64,000 bases of DNA. Source: Pseudomonadota bacterium (GTDB taxonomy: Bacteria > Desulfobacterota > Desulfovibrionia > Desulfovibrionales > Desulfovibrionaceae). Within the stretch, counting starts at the first letter, position 1. Each line of letters starts with the position of its first letter. Below, in pieces: positions 7,942 to 17,002 of this stretch. Where the stretch lies: assembly GCA_023419375.1 (NCBI GenBank), contig JAEZYD010000024.1:27622-91621 (forward strand), written 5' to 3'. Below the pieces are notes generated by a model. It saw nothing but the letters and a program-made list of their open reading frames with translations. It did no database searches and was not told where the DNA came from. The position numbers and the translations under genes were made by a program.

Positions 7942-8071
7942 TGCCAAAAGCGTCTTTCGTTCTCTGGCAAGGAAAATGCCCGTTTCAGGCCAGGGATAGT
8001 ACTTTTGTGGTACAGCCCTGGACTGAAATGGACATTTGACGCAGTCCAGGGGGCAAAAGACGCTTTTGGCA
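7942..8071. repeat. Large structured palindrome between anfH and nifI1
   Basis: It starts one base past the anfH stop (8072) and runs 130 bases. Outer stem: TGCCAAAAGCGTCTTT (7942-7957) pairs perfectly over 16 bp with 8056-8071. Inside are CTGGCAAGGAA (7964-7974), a stem AATGCCCGTTTCAG with CTGAAATGGACATT, the loop GTACT-TTTGT-GGTAC (7999-8013), and TGACGCAG followed by CCAG (8037-8049). An alternative stem CCCTGGACTG/CAGTCCAGGG is also possible. The same motif order recurs at 30960-31080. It may protect anfH mRNA or lower downstream expression. Confidence 0.75.
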
Positions 8072-8899
8072 CTAGTCGGCAATGCCGTACTTCACCACCA
8101 TCGCCTCCAACTGATCCATCGACAGCGGCTGGGGAATAACAAAGTTCTGGTTGTTGATGATCTTTTCTGCCAGTTCGCTGTATTCCTTGGCCTGATTCTG
8201 GCTGTCGTCATATTCGGTCACGGTTTTTTTGTTGAATTCGGCCTTTTGCACGATGTTGTCGCGGGGCACAAAGTGGATCATCTGGGTGCCGATGGAGGCG
8301 GTGAATTCTTCCAGAAATTCCCTTTCGCGGTCCACGTTGCGGCTGTTGCAGATGATGCCGCCAAGGCGCACGCCGCTTTGCTTGGCGTACTTGAGCAGGC
8401 CCTTGCAGATATTGTTGGCGGCGTAAATGGCCATCATTTCGCCGGAGGCCACGATGTAGACCTCCTGGGCCTTGCCGTCGCGGATGGGCATGGCGAATCC
8501 GCCGCAGACCACGTCGCCGAGCACGTCAAAGAACACAAAATCAAGATCATCAGTATACGCGCCCTGATTTTCCATGAGGTCGATGGCCGTGATCACGCCT
8601 CGGCCAGCACAGCCCACGCCCGGCTCGGGGCCGCCAGATTCCACGCAGAGGATGTCGTGAAAGCCCTTCTTGACCACCTTGTCCAGGGTCACTTTTTCCG
8701 CACCCACAGCGCGCAGGGTGTCCATGAGCGACTCCTGCGGCTTGCCGCCCAGAATCAGACGTGTGGAGTCGGCCTTGGGGTCGCAGCCGTGGATGAAAAT
8801 TTTCTTCCCGTGAAAATGGGCCATGGCCGCAGCCGTGTTCTGGGTTGTGGTGGACTTGCCGATGCCGCCCTTTCCGTAAATGGCTATCTTGCGAGGCAT
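8072..8899 (-). CDS. anfH: Fe-only nitrogenase reductase AnfH
   Basis: A 275-residue Fe protein, the ATP-driven electron donor to AnfDGK. The P-loop GKGGIGKSTTTQN is at residues 9-21. The [4Fe-4S] cysteines lie in GPEPGVGCAGRGV and in GDVVCGGFAMPIR. Length and sequence fit AnfH/NifH; the Anf label follows from the operon. The frame is open further upstream (to 9052), but the ATG at 8899 begins the conserved MPRKIAIYGKGGIG and has GGGAGA about 10 bases before it. It is the first gene of the operon, roughly 75 bp below a sigma-54 promoter. Confidence 0.95.
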   Translation of the reverse strand: MPRKIAIYGKGGIGKSTTTQNTAAAMAHFHGKKIFIHGCDPKADSTRLILGGKPQESLMDTLRAVGAEKVTLDKVVKKGFHDILCVESGGPEPGVGCAGRGVITAIDLMENQGAYTDDLDFVFFDVLGDVVCGGFAMPIRDGKAQEVYIVASGEMMAIYAANNICKGLLKYAKQSGVRLGGIICNSRNVDREREFLEEFTASIGTQMIHFVPRDNIVQKAEFNKKTVTEYDDSQNQAKEYSELAEKIINNQNFVIPQPLSMDQLEAMVVKYGIAD

Positions 8900-8974
8900 A
8901 ACGCATTCTCCCGCCGTCTTCCGGCTGTTTTGACCAGGGACAAGGCGTCTCTGGCATCGTGTATGCCCCCCTTG

Positions 8975-8990
8975 TGCATCGGCTGTGCCA
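8975..8990 (-). promoter_or_regulatory. Sigma-54 promoter of the anf operon
   Basis: Read on the minus strand the site is TGGCAC-AGCCG-ATGCA: a perfect -24 hexamer, with GG and GC separated by exactly 10 bases. It lies about 75 bp upstream of anfH and downstream of the two GTAC boxes. AnfA-type activators work only on such promoters. Confidence 0.75.
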
Positions 8991-9052
8991 TTGTGAGAAT
9001 TTTTTAATTTATTCTTTTTGAACAGATAGTTATATAAATTACACTTTGTCAC

Positions 9053-9454
9053 GATTTAGAGCATGCGTACGCAAGCGTACAAAACACCGTTTTTTTGAAC
9101 ATTTTGGTACATTTTATAAATATATCTGTGATTACAGCGCGTTAAAAAATCACCTTTTCAAACAATTTCGCGACCAAGAATAAACTATCAAAACCGTAAC
9201 ATACTAATTTATTTAATTTTATACATAATTAGCAATAACTCCCGGTTTATTATCGAGCCATCACTCTGTACGCAGGAGGAACGTAACCGCCCAGCGCCTT
9301 TCGCAGGCAGTAACTACGCGCAGAGATATTCGACAATAGTTCTGATATTTAAGCATATTACAGCTTCTCACTTTCAAGCGCATGGATATTGCACAGGCGA
9401 TGCGTATGAAAGGCCGGACTGCTTCGAGGCCCTGCCACAACAGACGGAGAGCGT
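9053..9454. other. Divergent regulatory region between anfH and anfO
   Basis: About 400 bases, clearly AT-rich around 9085-9260 against a GC-rich genome. It holds the putative AnfA boxes at 9067-9110. I see no small gene. No good plus-strand sigma-54 element for anfO could be found; the best candidate (about 9305-9321) keeps only the core spacing. Confidence 0.5.
9067..9110. promoter_or_regulatory. Putative AnfA upstream activating boxes (GTAC-N6-GTAC pair)
   Basis: Box 1 is GTAC-GCAAGC-GTAC at 9067-9080, and box 2 is GAAC-ATTTTG-GTAC at 9097-9110. Their centres are exactly 30 bp apart, about three helical turns, so they lie on the same DNA face. GTAC-N6-GTAC is the reported recognition pattern of the related activator VnfA. 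The boxes lie 75-120 bp upstream of the anfH -24 element, a normal enhancer distance, and could also serve anfO. Confidence 0.65.
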
Positions 9455-10159
9455 ATGCAAGGTTTACTCGACGGCTCGCGGATTGCGGTTTTTCACGATG
9501 ATCTGGGCGCACTGGCAGCGCCCACTGCGGCCAGCGCGGTGGCGGTGTATGTGCGGGGCGAACGCGACTGGAGCGAGGACAAAAGACACAGCTTCAGCTT
9601 GACCAGCGGTGCGGGTCTGAGCGAACTGCGGGAGCAGATGCAAACGCTTGCCGCCAACCTGGGGGACTGCCGCATTGTGGTTGGCGCGGAAGACCACGGC
9701 GCGCCCTACGGTGTGCTGGACAAGCTGGGATTTTACATCTGTATGATGGACAGGTTTGAGGCGGAAGCTCTGGAAGGAGTGCGCAAGGGGGTGCTGGCGG
9801 CAGTGCAGCAGGCGACCCGCCCGCAGTGCGGCATGTTGCCCACAAGCAGACCGAGAGAAATTGCACCGGGGCGCTTCTTTCTGGACATGTGCGAAGCCAA
9901 GATCACCGACCCCCTGTTCACAGCCAGAGAATCCATTTTGGTATTTGTTGAAACCACGCCTTTTGAGCAGTTGCAGATCAAGTGCGATCACGAGCCGCGC
10001 TGGCTGCCCAGCTTTGCGCTGGTGACAGGGCTTGAAATGGAAAAGGAAGAGCTGGAATCAGGCCTCATGCTGGTGACAGTGCGCCAGCCTGCCGACCGCA
10101 ATGCCGATGCCCTGCTGGGGCAGAAGTGGTTTGACGGCACGGGCTGTTCCTGCGGCTAA
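9455..10159 (+). CDS. anfO: Fe-only nitrogenase accessory protein AnfO
   Basis: A 234-residue protein resembling AnfO, an accessory factor found only with Fe-nitrogenase and needed for full activity in Rhodobacter. Recognisable parts are the N-terminal IAVFHDDLG, the middle LGDCRIVVGAEDHGAPYGVL and ILVFVETTPFEQLQIKCDHEPRW. The end, GTGCSCG, adds two closely spaced cysteines that might bind metal. The start at 9455 has GGAGAG just upstream. It is divergent from anfH across a shared regulatory region. The exact biochemical role of AnfO is not known. The identification is from remembered family features, not a search. Confidence 0.75.
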   Translation: MQGLLDGSRIAVFHDDLGALAAPTAASAVAVYVRGERDWSEDKRHSFSLTSGAGLSELREQMQTLAANLGDCRIVVGAEDHGAPYGVLDKLGFYICMMDRFEAEALEGVRKGVLAAVQQATRPQCGMLPTSRPREIAPGRFFLDMCEAKITDPLFTARESILVFVETTPFEQLQIKCDHEPRWLPSFALVTGLEMEKEELESGLMLVTVRQPADRNADALLGQKWFDGTGCSCG

Positions 10160-10218
10160 AGTGCGGCTGGAACCGGGCCCCTTGCGCGTGCATGCCCCAC
10201 GGATGGGGCGGGTGTACC

Positions 10219-11780
<1,562 letters not shown>

Positions 11781-11784
<4 letters not shown>

Positions 11785-13253
11785 GCCTCTGCTCCTGAAC
11801 CGTCTGTGTCATGCCGTTCCGCAAGGGGCAGCCGCACGGTAAAACACGCCCCTTGCCCCGGTTGGCTCTGCACTTCAAGCGTTCCATTGTGCTTGCCCAC
11901 AATGCCAAAGGCTACGGACAAACCAAGGCCTGTCCCCTCGCCCACGGGCTTGAGGCTGAAAAAGGGATCAAACACCCGGCCAAGGTTCTCGGGCTCAATA
12001 CCCTTGCCAGAGTCGCGCACGCGCAGCTCCGCCATACCCGCCGATTCGTCCACAGAGGCGGCGATATGCACTTCGCCCTTGCCGTTCATGGCCTGTGCCG
12101 CATTGAGCAGCAGATTGATAAGCACCTCCTGCATGCGCTGGGCATCCACGGGCAGTTGCAGCCCTTCAGGCACATCCACCGTTATCTGCACCGCAGGGCC
12201 CATATCATGCCGCACAAGGCCAACGGCCCTGCGCACAAGGCCGGACAGATCATGCAGGGCAACGGTAAAGGGCCGATCCCGCGCAAAATCCAGCAGGCCG
12301 CGCACAATATCGCGGGCGCGAACAACCTCGGCCTGAATTTCATCCAGCTGCGCCGTCACGTCTTCCGCTGTGGGCATGGGGCGCAACCCCTGACGGGCAT
12401 CGCTGACATCCTCGCCGAGCAGCTGACAGCCAACGGAAATATTGTTGAGGGGATTGTTCAGCTGGTGGGCCACGCCGGAGGTCAGCACGCCAAGAGAAGC
12501 CAGCTTTTTTTCCTGCAACAGCAGGGCGTGGCGTTTTTCCAGCTCCGCCGCCATACCGTCAAGCGTCTGGAGCACATGCCGCGCTTCTTCCTCAAGCTGC
12601 GGCGGGGGCGGCGGCAGGGGCATGCCCGCACCTACGCTGCGCGCGGCGTTTTCAATGGCCCCAAGGGCGCGCATGATGTGCCTGCCAATAAGCCATGCAA
12701 AAGCCACCCCGCAGGCCAGCAGGGCCGCAATGGCCCCCAGCAGCTGGGTGCGCAGATCCCCCACGGCGGTAAAAATGCCCTGACGCATGCGGCGCACCGC
12801 CGAATCAGCCAGCTCGCTCAGGCGCTGCCCCTGATCGGTGAGCGCAGCGCCGTCTGTGGGCTGATCCTCCAGCAAGGCCTCATAGGTGCCGATGCCTTCC
12901 AGCAACAGGTCGAGGTCATGGTGCGCGCCGTCGCCCACCCGGCGGCCCATGGCGGCGTTATAATCCTGCCCCACGGACGTGGCCCGCTCCCGCGCCAGTT
13001 CCACAAAACTACGCAGGGCAAGCAGGTCGCCCTTTCTGCCGGGGAAAAGTTGCAGGTTCTTTTCGTACCTGCGCATCTCGAGCACGTCGCTGCGCAGGTC
13101 GTCCACCATGTCGATCAGGCGGGCCGCCCTGTCGATACGCCCCAAATCATAGCAGGCAATACCGCCCAAAAGCAGCAGCATGGCCAGGAACAGGCCCGTG
13201 CCCACGGCAATCTTGCCGCGAATGGTATGCCAGATGGAAAAATGCGGAAGCAT
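11781..13253 (-). CDS. Membrane sensor histidine kinase
   Basis: A 490-residue kinase. Membrane helix 1 is at about 14-34, a helical extracytoplasmic sensor at 35-165 (with RRYEKNLQLFPGRK, reminiscent of helical-bundle bacterial sensors), and helix 2 at about 171-192. A HAMP-like linker with a run of prolines (212-218) follows. The phosphorylated histidine is H263 in GVAHQLNNPLNN. ATPase motifs are NLLLNAAQA (380-388), RDSGKGI (413-419) and GTGLGLS (440-446). It should phosphorylate the overlapping response regulator. The signal is unknown. Confidence 0.87.
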
Positions 13254-13347
13254 GCCTCACCCCCGCAGGCGCAAAAGCTTACACCTGCGCCCGACGCTGT
13301 TTCAATTTGCAACAGCGTATAAAAATAAAACAATCCTGACAAGCATT

Positions 13348-13369
13348 GGCCCGCAACAAATTGCGGCCC
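13348..13369. promoter_or_regulatory. Candidate operator for the divergent sigma-54 operon
   Basis: The inverted repeat CCGCAA-CAAA-TTGCGG (13351-13366) has slightly extended flanks. It lies about 110 bp upstream of the -24 element at 13475, a suitable position for binding of the adjacent response regulator. The assignment rests on position and symmetry only. Confidence 0.35.
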
Positions 13370-13474
13370 TTATCCCCTTGAACATGTCAGAATGAAACAG
13401 TCCGGGGACTGCGCATCGCACAACACAAAGAAAATAAATTAATGTAAATTCAGCAAGTTATATATTGAACTTTT

Positions 13475-13490
13475 TGGCACAATAGTTGTA
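13475..13490 (+). promoter_or_regulatory. Sigma-54 promoter before the TauE/SafE operon
   Basis: TGGCAC-AATAG-TTGTA: the -24 hexamer is perfect, the spacing GG-N10-GT is right, and the -12 element has GT instead of GC. It lies 23 bp before the small membrane protein gene. A nearly identical element precedes mfrA (19127-19142). Confidence 0.7.
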
Positions 13491-13512
13491 ACTGCCAGCG
13501 CAGGAGGCCGAC

Positions 13513-13926
13513 ATGAACACCCTGCAAAAAACGATGGAAAACTGGTTTACCGCTGTGGCATATGCCGATGCCGGGCAACCCGGCTGGACAGACGATTTGT
13601 GGACTCTGAACGGCAAGTGCGAAAGCCCGGCGCTGAAGCAGACCCTGCTTTACGGCGCGGGCAGCATTATCATTTACGTGCTGGCTTTTAGCAATGCCGA
13701 TGCCTTTGCCGCCCTGTGCGCCAAGGGTGGCCTGTGGACAGCCCTGCCCATCGCCTCGGTGCTGCTGCTCTCATACGTGCACGGGCATTTTGCCGGAGCC
13801 CTCTGGGAACTGTGCGGCATTACCGGCGTGCAAAAGAAAAGCGCGCAAACTGCCGCCAAGCCTGCGACCCGCCAGAGCGCCACACCTGCTCCCCGGCTGG
13901 ACACCACTGCCGTGGTCCACGGCTAA
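13513..13926 (+). CDS. Small membrane protein, unknown function
   Basis: A 137-residue protein I do not recognise. It has a soluble N-terminal part, two hydrophobic stretches (about 43-65, YGAGSIIIYVLAFSNADAFAAL, and 70-90, WTALPIASVLLLSYVHGHFAG) and an Ala/Thr-rich tail. A good GGAGG precedes the ATG. It is 123 bp upstream of the TauE/SafE permease and downstream of the same sigma-54 promoter, so the two are probably expressed together. It may be an accessory subunit of the transporter; nothing in the sequence proves that. Confidence 0.7.
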   Translation: MNTLQKTMENWFTAVAYADAGQPGWTDDLWTLNGKCESPALKQTLLYGAGSIIIYVLAFSNADAFAALCAKGGLWTALPIASVLLLSYVHGHFAGALWELCGITGVQKKSAQTAAKPATRQSATPAPRLDTTAVVHG

Positions 13927-14049
13927 CCGAACTTTTTTCACAGGTCCGGGCTGCGCCGCCCGGCTCAAATTTTTTGTTCAGCGGCGGCATGTCTGGCCCT
14001 GCGCCAGCACATAACAGTATGCCCAGGCAGCCTGCCAGCCGGAGGTAAC

Positions 14050-15120
14050 ATGGATCTGCTCAGTCTTGACCCGTCCCAGTTCATCACACTCACGCCCGTT
14101 TCCGTGGCCTTTCTGCTGGCCGTGGGATTTGTGGGCGGGCTTGTAAGCGGCTTTATCGGTTCCGGCGGGGCCTTTATTCTCACGCCGGGCATGATGGGCC
14201 TTGGTGTGCCCGGCGCCGTGGCTGTTGCCAGCAACATGTGCCACAAGTTCCCCAAGGCCATGGTGGGCGCCATCAAGCGCTACCGCTTCGGTCAGGTGGA
14301 TGTAAAACTGGGCATGGTTATCGCCGCCACAGCGGGCATAGGCGTGCAGATTGGCATCCGCATTCAGCGTTTTATTCTGGAAAACTGGGGCCAGGCCGGG
14401 TCTGATCTTTACGTCAGCGTTTCCTTTGTGGTGGTGCTGGTTGTGGTGGGCAGCTATATTCTCAAGGATGCCCTGCGCTCCAGCCACTCCGGCAAGGAGG
14501 ATGACGAAAGCACGCCGCCCCTTGCCAAAAAGTTGCAGGCCATCAACCTGCCGCCCATGATTTCCTTTCCCAAATCCGGCTTGCGTATTTCGCTGTGGTT
14601 CACCCTGCCCGTGGGCATCGCCACTGGCATGCTGGCCGCCACCATCGCCGTGGGCGGATTCGTGGGCGTGCCGGGGCTTATTTATGTGATCGGCGTGCCG
14701 GGTCTCATTGCATCGGGCACGGAGCTGGTCACGGCCTTTGTCATGGGTCTGTGCGGTTCGGTCAACTGGGCCATGCACGGCATGATAGACATTCGCCTCG
14801 TCTTTATCATCCTGGCTGGCTCCCTGCTTGGCGTACAGCTTGGCGCCATCGGCACCACCTACGTCAAGCCCATCATGATCAAGTACGTTATGGCCGCCAT
14901 CATGCTTATTGTTGCCGCAAGCCGCATTGTCGCCCTGCCGGGCTACCTCAGCGCGCTGGGGCTTATCCAGATGGGGCCGGGAATTCTCTATCTGCTCAAG
15001 GTCGTGAGCTTCATAACCATGTGCGCCGGATTGCTCGTTGGCGCGGGCATGATCCTTGGCGGCATGTGGCGCGGGCAAAAACGCAATCGCAGGGAAGCAG
15101 CGCTGGGCAGCGCGGCCTAA
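14050..15120 (+). CDS. TauE/SafE-family permease
   Basis: A 356-residue integral membrane protein with about eight to ten helices in two similar halves. Each half contains a glycine-rich segment typical of the family (FVGGLVSGFIGSGGAFILTPG near residue 25; IAVGGFVGVPGLIYVIGVPG near 200). Family members export sulfite, sulfoacetate or related sulfur anions. In a sulfate reducer a sulfur anion is plausible, but the substrate is not visible. The start has GGAGG upstream. A strong intrinsic terminator follows at 15173. Expression should depend on the sigma-54 promoter at 13475 and the divergent two-component system. Confidence 0.85.
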   Translation: MDLLSLDPSQFITLTPVSVAFLLAVGFVGGLVSGFIGSGGAFILTPGMMGLGVPGAVAVASNMCHKFPKAMVGAIKRYRFGQVDVKLGMVIAATAGIGVQIGIRIQRFILENWGQAGSDLYVSVSFVVVLVVVGSYILKDALRSSHSGKEDDESTPPLAKKLQAINLPPMISFPKSGLRISLWFTLPVGIATGMLAATIAVGGFVGVPGLIYVIGVPGLIASGTELVTAFVMGLCGSVNWAMHGMIDIRLVFIILAGSLLGVQLGAIGTTYVKPIMIKYVMAAIMLIVAASRIVALPGYLSALGLIQMGPGILYLLKVVSFITMCAGLLVGAGMILGGMWRGQKRNRREAALGSAA

Positions 15121-15172
15121 GCTGTCTCTCTTAAACAAACCCCAATAACATCTTCTCCTCAAACCCTATAGC

Positions 15173-15213
15173 AAAAGGGGGGTGCATTGCGTCTGCACCC
15201 CCCTTTTATTTTT
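15173..15213 (+). terminator. Rho-independent terminator
   Basis: AAAAGGGGGGTGCA pairs with TGCACCCCCCTTTT around a 7-base loop, followed by a T-rich run. It ends the permease operon. Confidence 0.9.
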
Positions 15214-15331
15214 CTGCAAAAGGCAACACGCGGACAGGTGGCCCCATTGCCTATTTCCTGATTTTCTGTATGCTTTCATAATCACCATCAAATTTTGTCA
15301 GCTTTTCTGCCATCCCTTCGCAGGAGGAGCC

Positions 15332-16942
15332 ATGCGCATATTCACGCGCAGCCTCAAGACGCAACTTATTGAGGCATTCACGCTGCTTATCCTGCTGTCA
15401 TCATGCATTCTTGCGGCCATAACCGGGCGCGAAGCCAGCAGCGAGGCCCGCTACGAACGCGGCCTGTTGCTGACCAACCGCGTGCAATCCCTTGCCAAGG
15501 CCCTTGATCAATCCATGTGGTTCTGGATCAAGGAGGTGGACACCCTGCGGCATACTGTGGGGCTGATCGGCGGCGACATGAAAAAAGTATCCATCGCCGT
15601 GAACCGCTTGCAGGACACCATGCCCGCCTTTGCCTGGATCGGGCTCATGAATCCGCAGGGCAAGGTTCTGGCAGCCACCGATAGCGTGCTGGAAGGAACC
15701 GATCTTTCCATCTGCGCCATCTTCCGCCAGGGCAAAAACGGCCTCTTTGTGGGCGACGTGCGCAAGGCCACCCTGCTTGCGCAACTGCTGCCCCACCCGG
15801 AAAACGCCCCGATGAAATTTGTGGACATAAGCATGCCCATTGGCGAGGGCGAGCTGAAAGATTGGGTGCTGGTGGCCCATCTGAGCTGGGCGTGGGCCAG
15901 AGAGGTGGAGGAATTCATCCTTTCGGGCGAGGGATCGGATACGAACACCACCATCATGGTTCTTGGTGCAGACGGCAGCGTCATTCTGGGCGGCGACAAC
16001 ACAGAAAAGCCGTTGGCCCTGCCCCTGCTGCAAGAACTTGAGCACTCCACTTCGGCCTGGGCCGTGGAAACATGGCCCGACGGCATTGCCTACCTCACCG
16101 CGGCTGTAAGCTGCACAGGATTTAAAGACTACAATGGCTTGCAGTGGAGCGTGGTTGCGCGGCAATCGCTGGATGCCGCCTACGAACCCGTGCGTCGCCT
16201 TGTGGCGCGCATTCTTGTGGCTGGTCTCTTGCTTGCGGTGTTGTTTGCGCTGGTTGCCGGATACATCGCCCAGCGCACCATTGCCCCCCTCAAGGCGCTT
16301 ACCGCAGCTGCAGACAGGCTCAGCCGGGGGGAACACGTCACCATTCCGCGCAACCGGGGCATACGCGAAATCGAGGTGCTTTCAGCCTCCTTGTCCACCC
16401 TGGTCGAAAACCTCACCCGCACAGAGAAAGACCGGAACCGCATCCAGCATACCGCAGAGCGCGATGCCCTCACAGGCCTGCTGAACAGGCACGGTCTGGC
16501 CGCGCGCATTGACGAGGCCATGCCCAGCCTGACGCAAAACCATGGGCTGGTTGAGCTGCTGTATATGGATCTGGACGGCTTTAAACCGGTCAACGATGCG
16601 CACGGGCACCATGTGGGCGATGCCGTGCTGACCATCCTGGGGCAGCGCCTGACGCGGTGCCTGCGCAAGGATGATGTGCTGGTGCGGCTGGGAGGCGATG
16701 AGTTTCTGGCCCTGCTCGGGCACACCAGGGGCACGCCAGACATACTGCGCACCATCAGCCGCATCCGCGAGGATGTGGGAGCGCCCATTTCCATTGACGG
16801 CCTCATGCTGCGCATCGGCATCAGCATAGGGCACGCCACATGGCACTGCGCGAACGAATCTGTTGAAGATGCGCTCAAACGGGCCGACAGCGAACTTTAC
16901 ATGGTCAAACGGATGTCAAAAACTTCGCAGGAAGTGCTGTAG
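15332..16942 (+). CDS. Membrane-anchored diguanylate cyclase
   Basis: A 536-residue GGDEF protein that makes cyclic di-GMP. Helix 1 is at about 12-30, followed by a Cache-like periplasmic sensor (about 31-280), helix 2 (about 288-312), a HAMP domain, and the GGDEF domain. The active site is intact (RLGGDEF, about 452-458), and a product-inhibition I-site (RKDD) lies five residues before GGDEF. The ATG at 15332 has GGAGGAG upstream and is preferred over the longer open frame from 15182, which would start inside the terminator. No EAL domain is present. The ligand is unknown. Confidence 0.88.
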   Translation: MRIFTRSLKTQLIEAFTLLILLSSCILAAITGREASSEARYERGLLLTNRVQSLAKALDQSMWFWIKEVDTLRHTVGLIGGDMKKVSIAVNRLQDTMPAFAWIGLMNPQGKVLAATDSVLEGTDLSICAIFRQGKNGLFVGDVRKATLLAQLLPHPENAPMKFVDISMPIGEGELKDWVLVAHLSWAWAREVEEFILSGEGSDTNTTIMVLGADGSVILGGDNTEKPLALPLLQELEHSTSAWAVETWPDGIAYLTAAVSCTGFKDYNGLQWSVVARQSLDAAYEPVRRLVARILVAGLLLAVLFALVAGYIAQRTIAPLKALTAAADRLSRGEHVTIPRNRGIREIEVLSASLSTLVENLTRTEKDRNRIQHTAERDALTGLLNRHGLAARIDEAMPSLTQNHGLVELLYMDLDGFKPVNDAHGHHVGDAVLTILGQRLTRCLRKDDVLVRLGGDEFLALLGHTRGTPDILRTISRIREDVGAPISIDGLMLRIGISIGHATWHCANESVEDALKRADSELYMVKRMSKTSQEVL

Positions 16943-17002
16943 CAGAACGCCGCCAGCAGGCCCGAGGCCGCAGCATTCCGCCGGAATAATCCCGGCTGCC
17001 CC

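Noticed and set aside
9301..9325. Possible plus-strand sigma-54 promoter for anfO (AGGCAG...ACGC).
   Set aside because: Only the GG-N10-GC spacing fits; the -24 and -12 elements match poorly, and it lies over 130 bp from the start.
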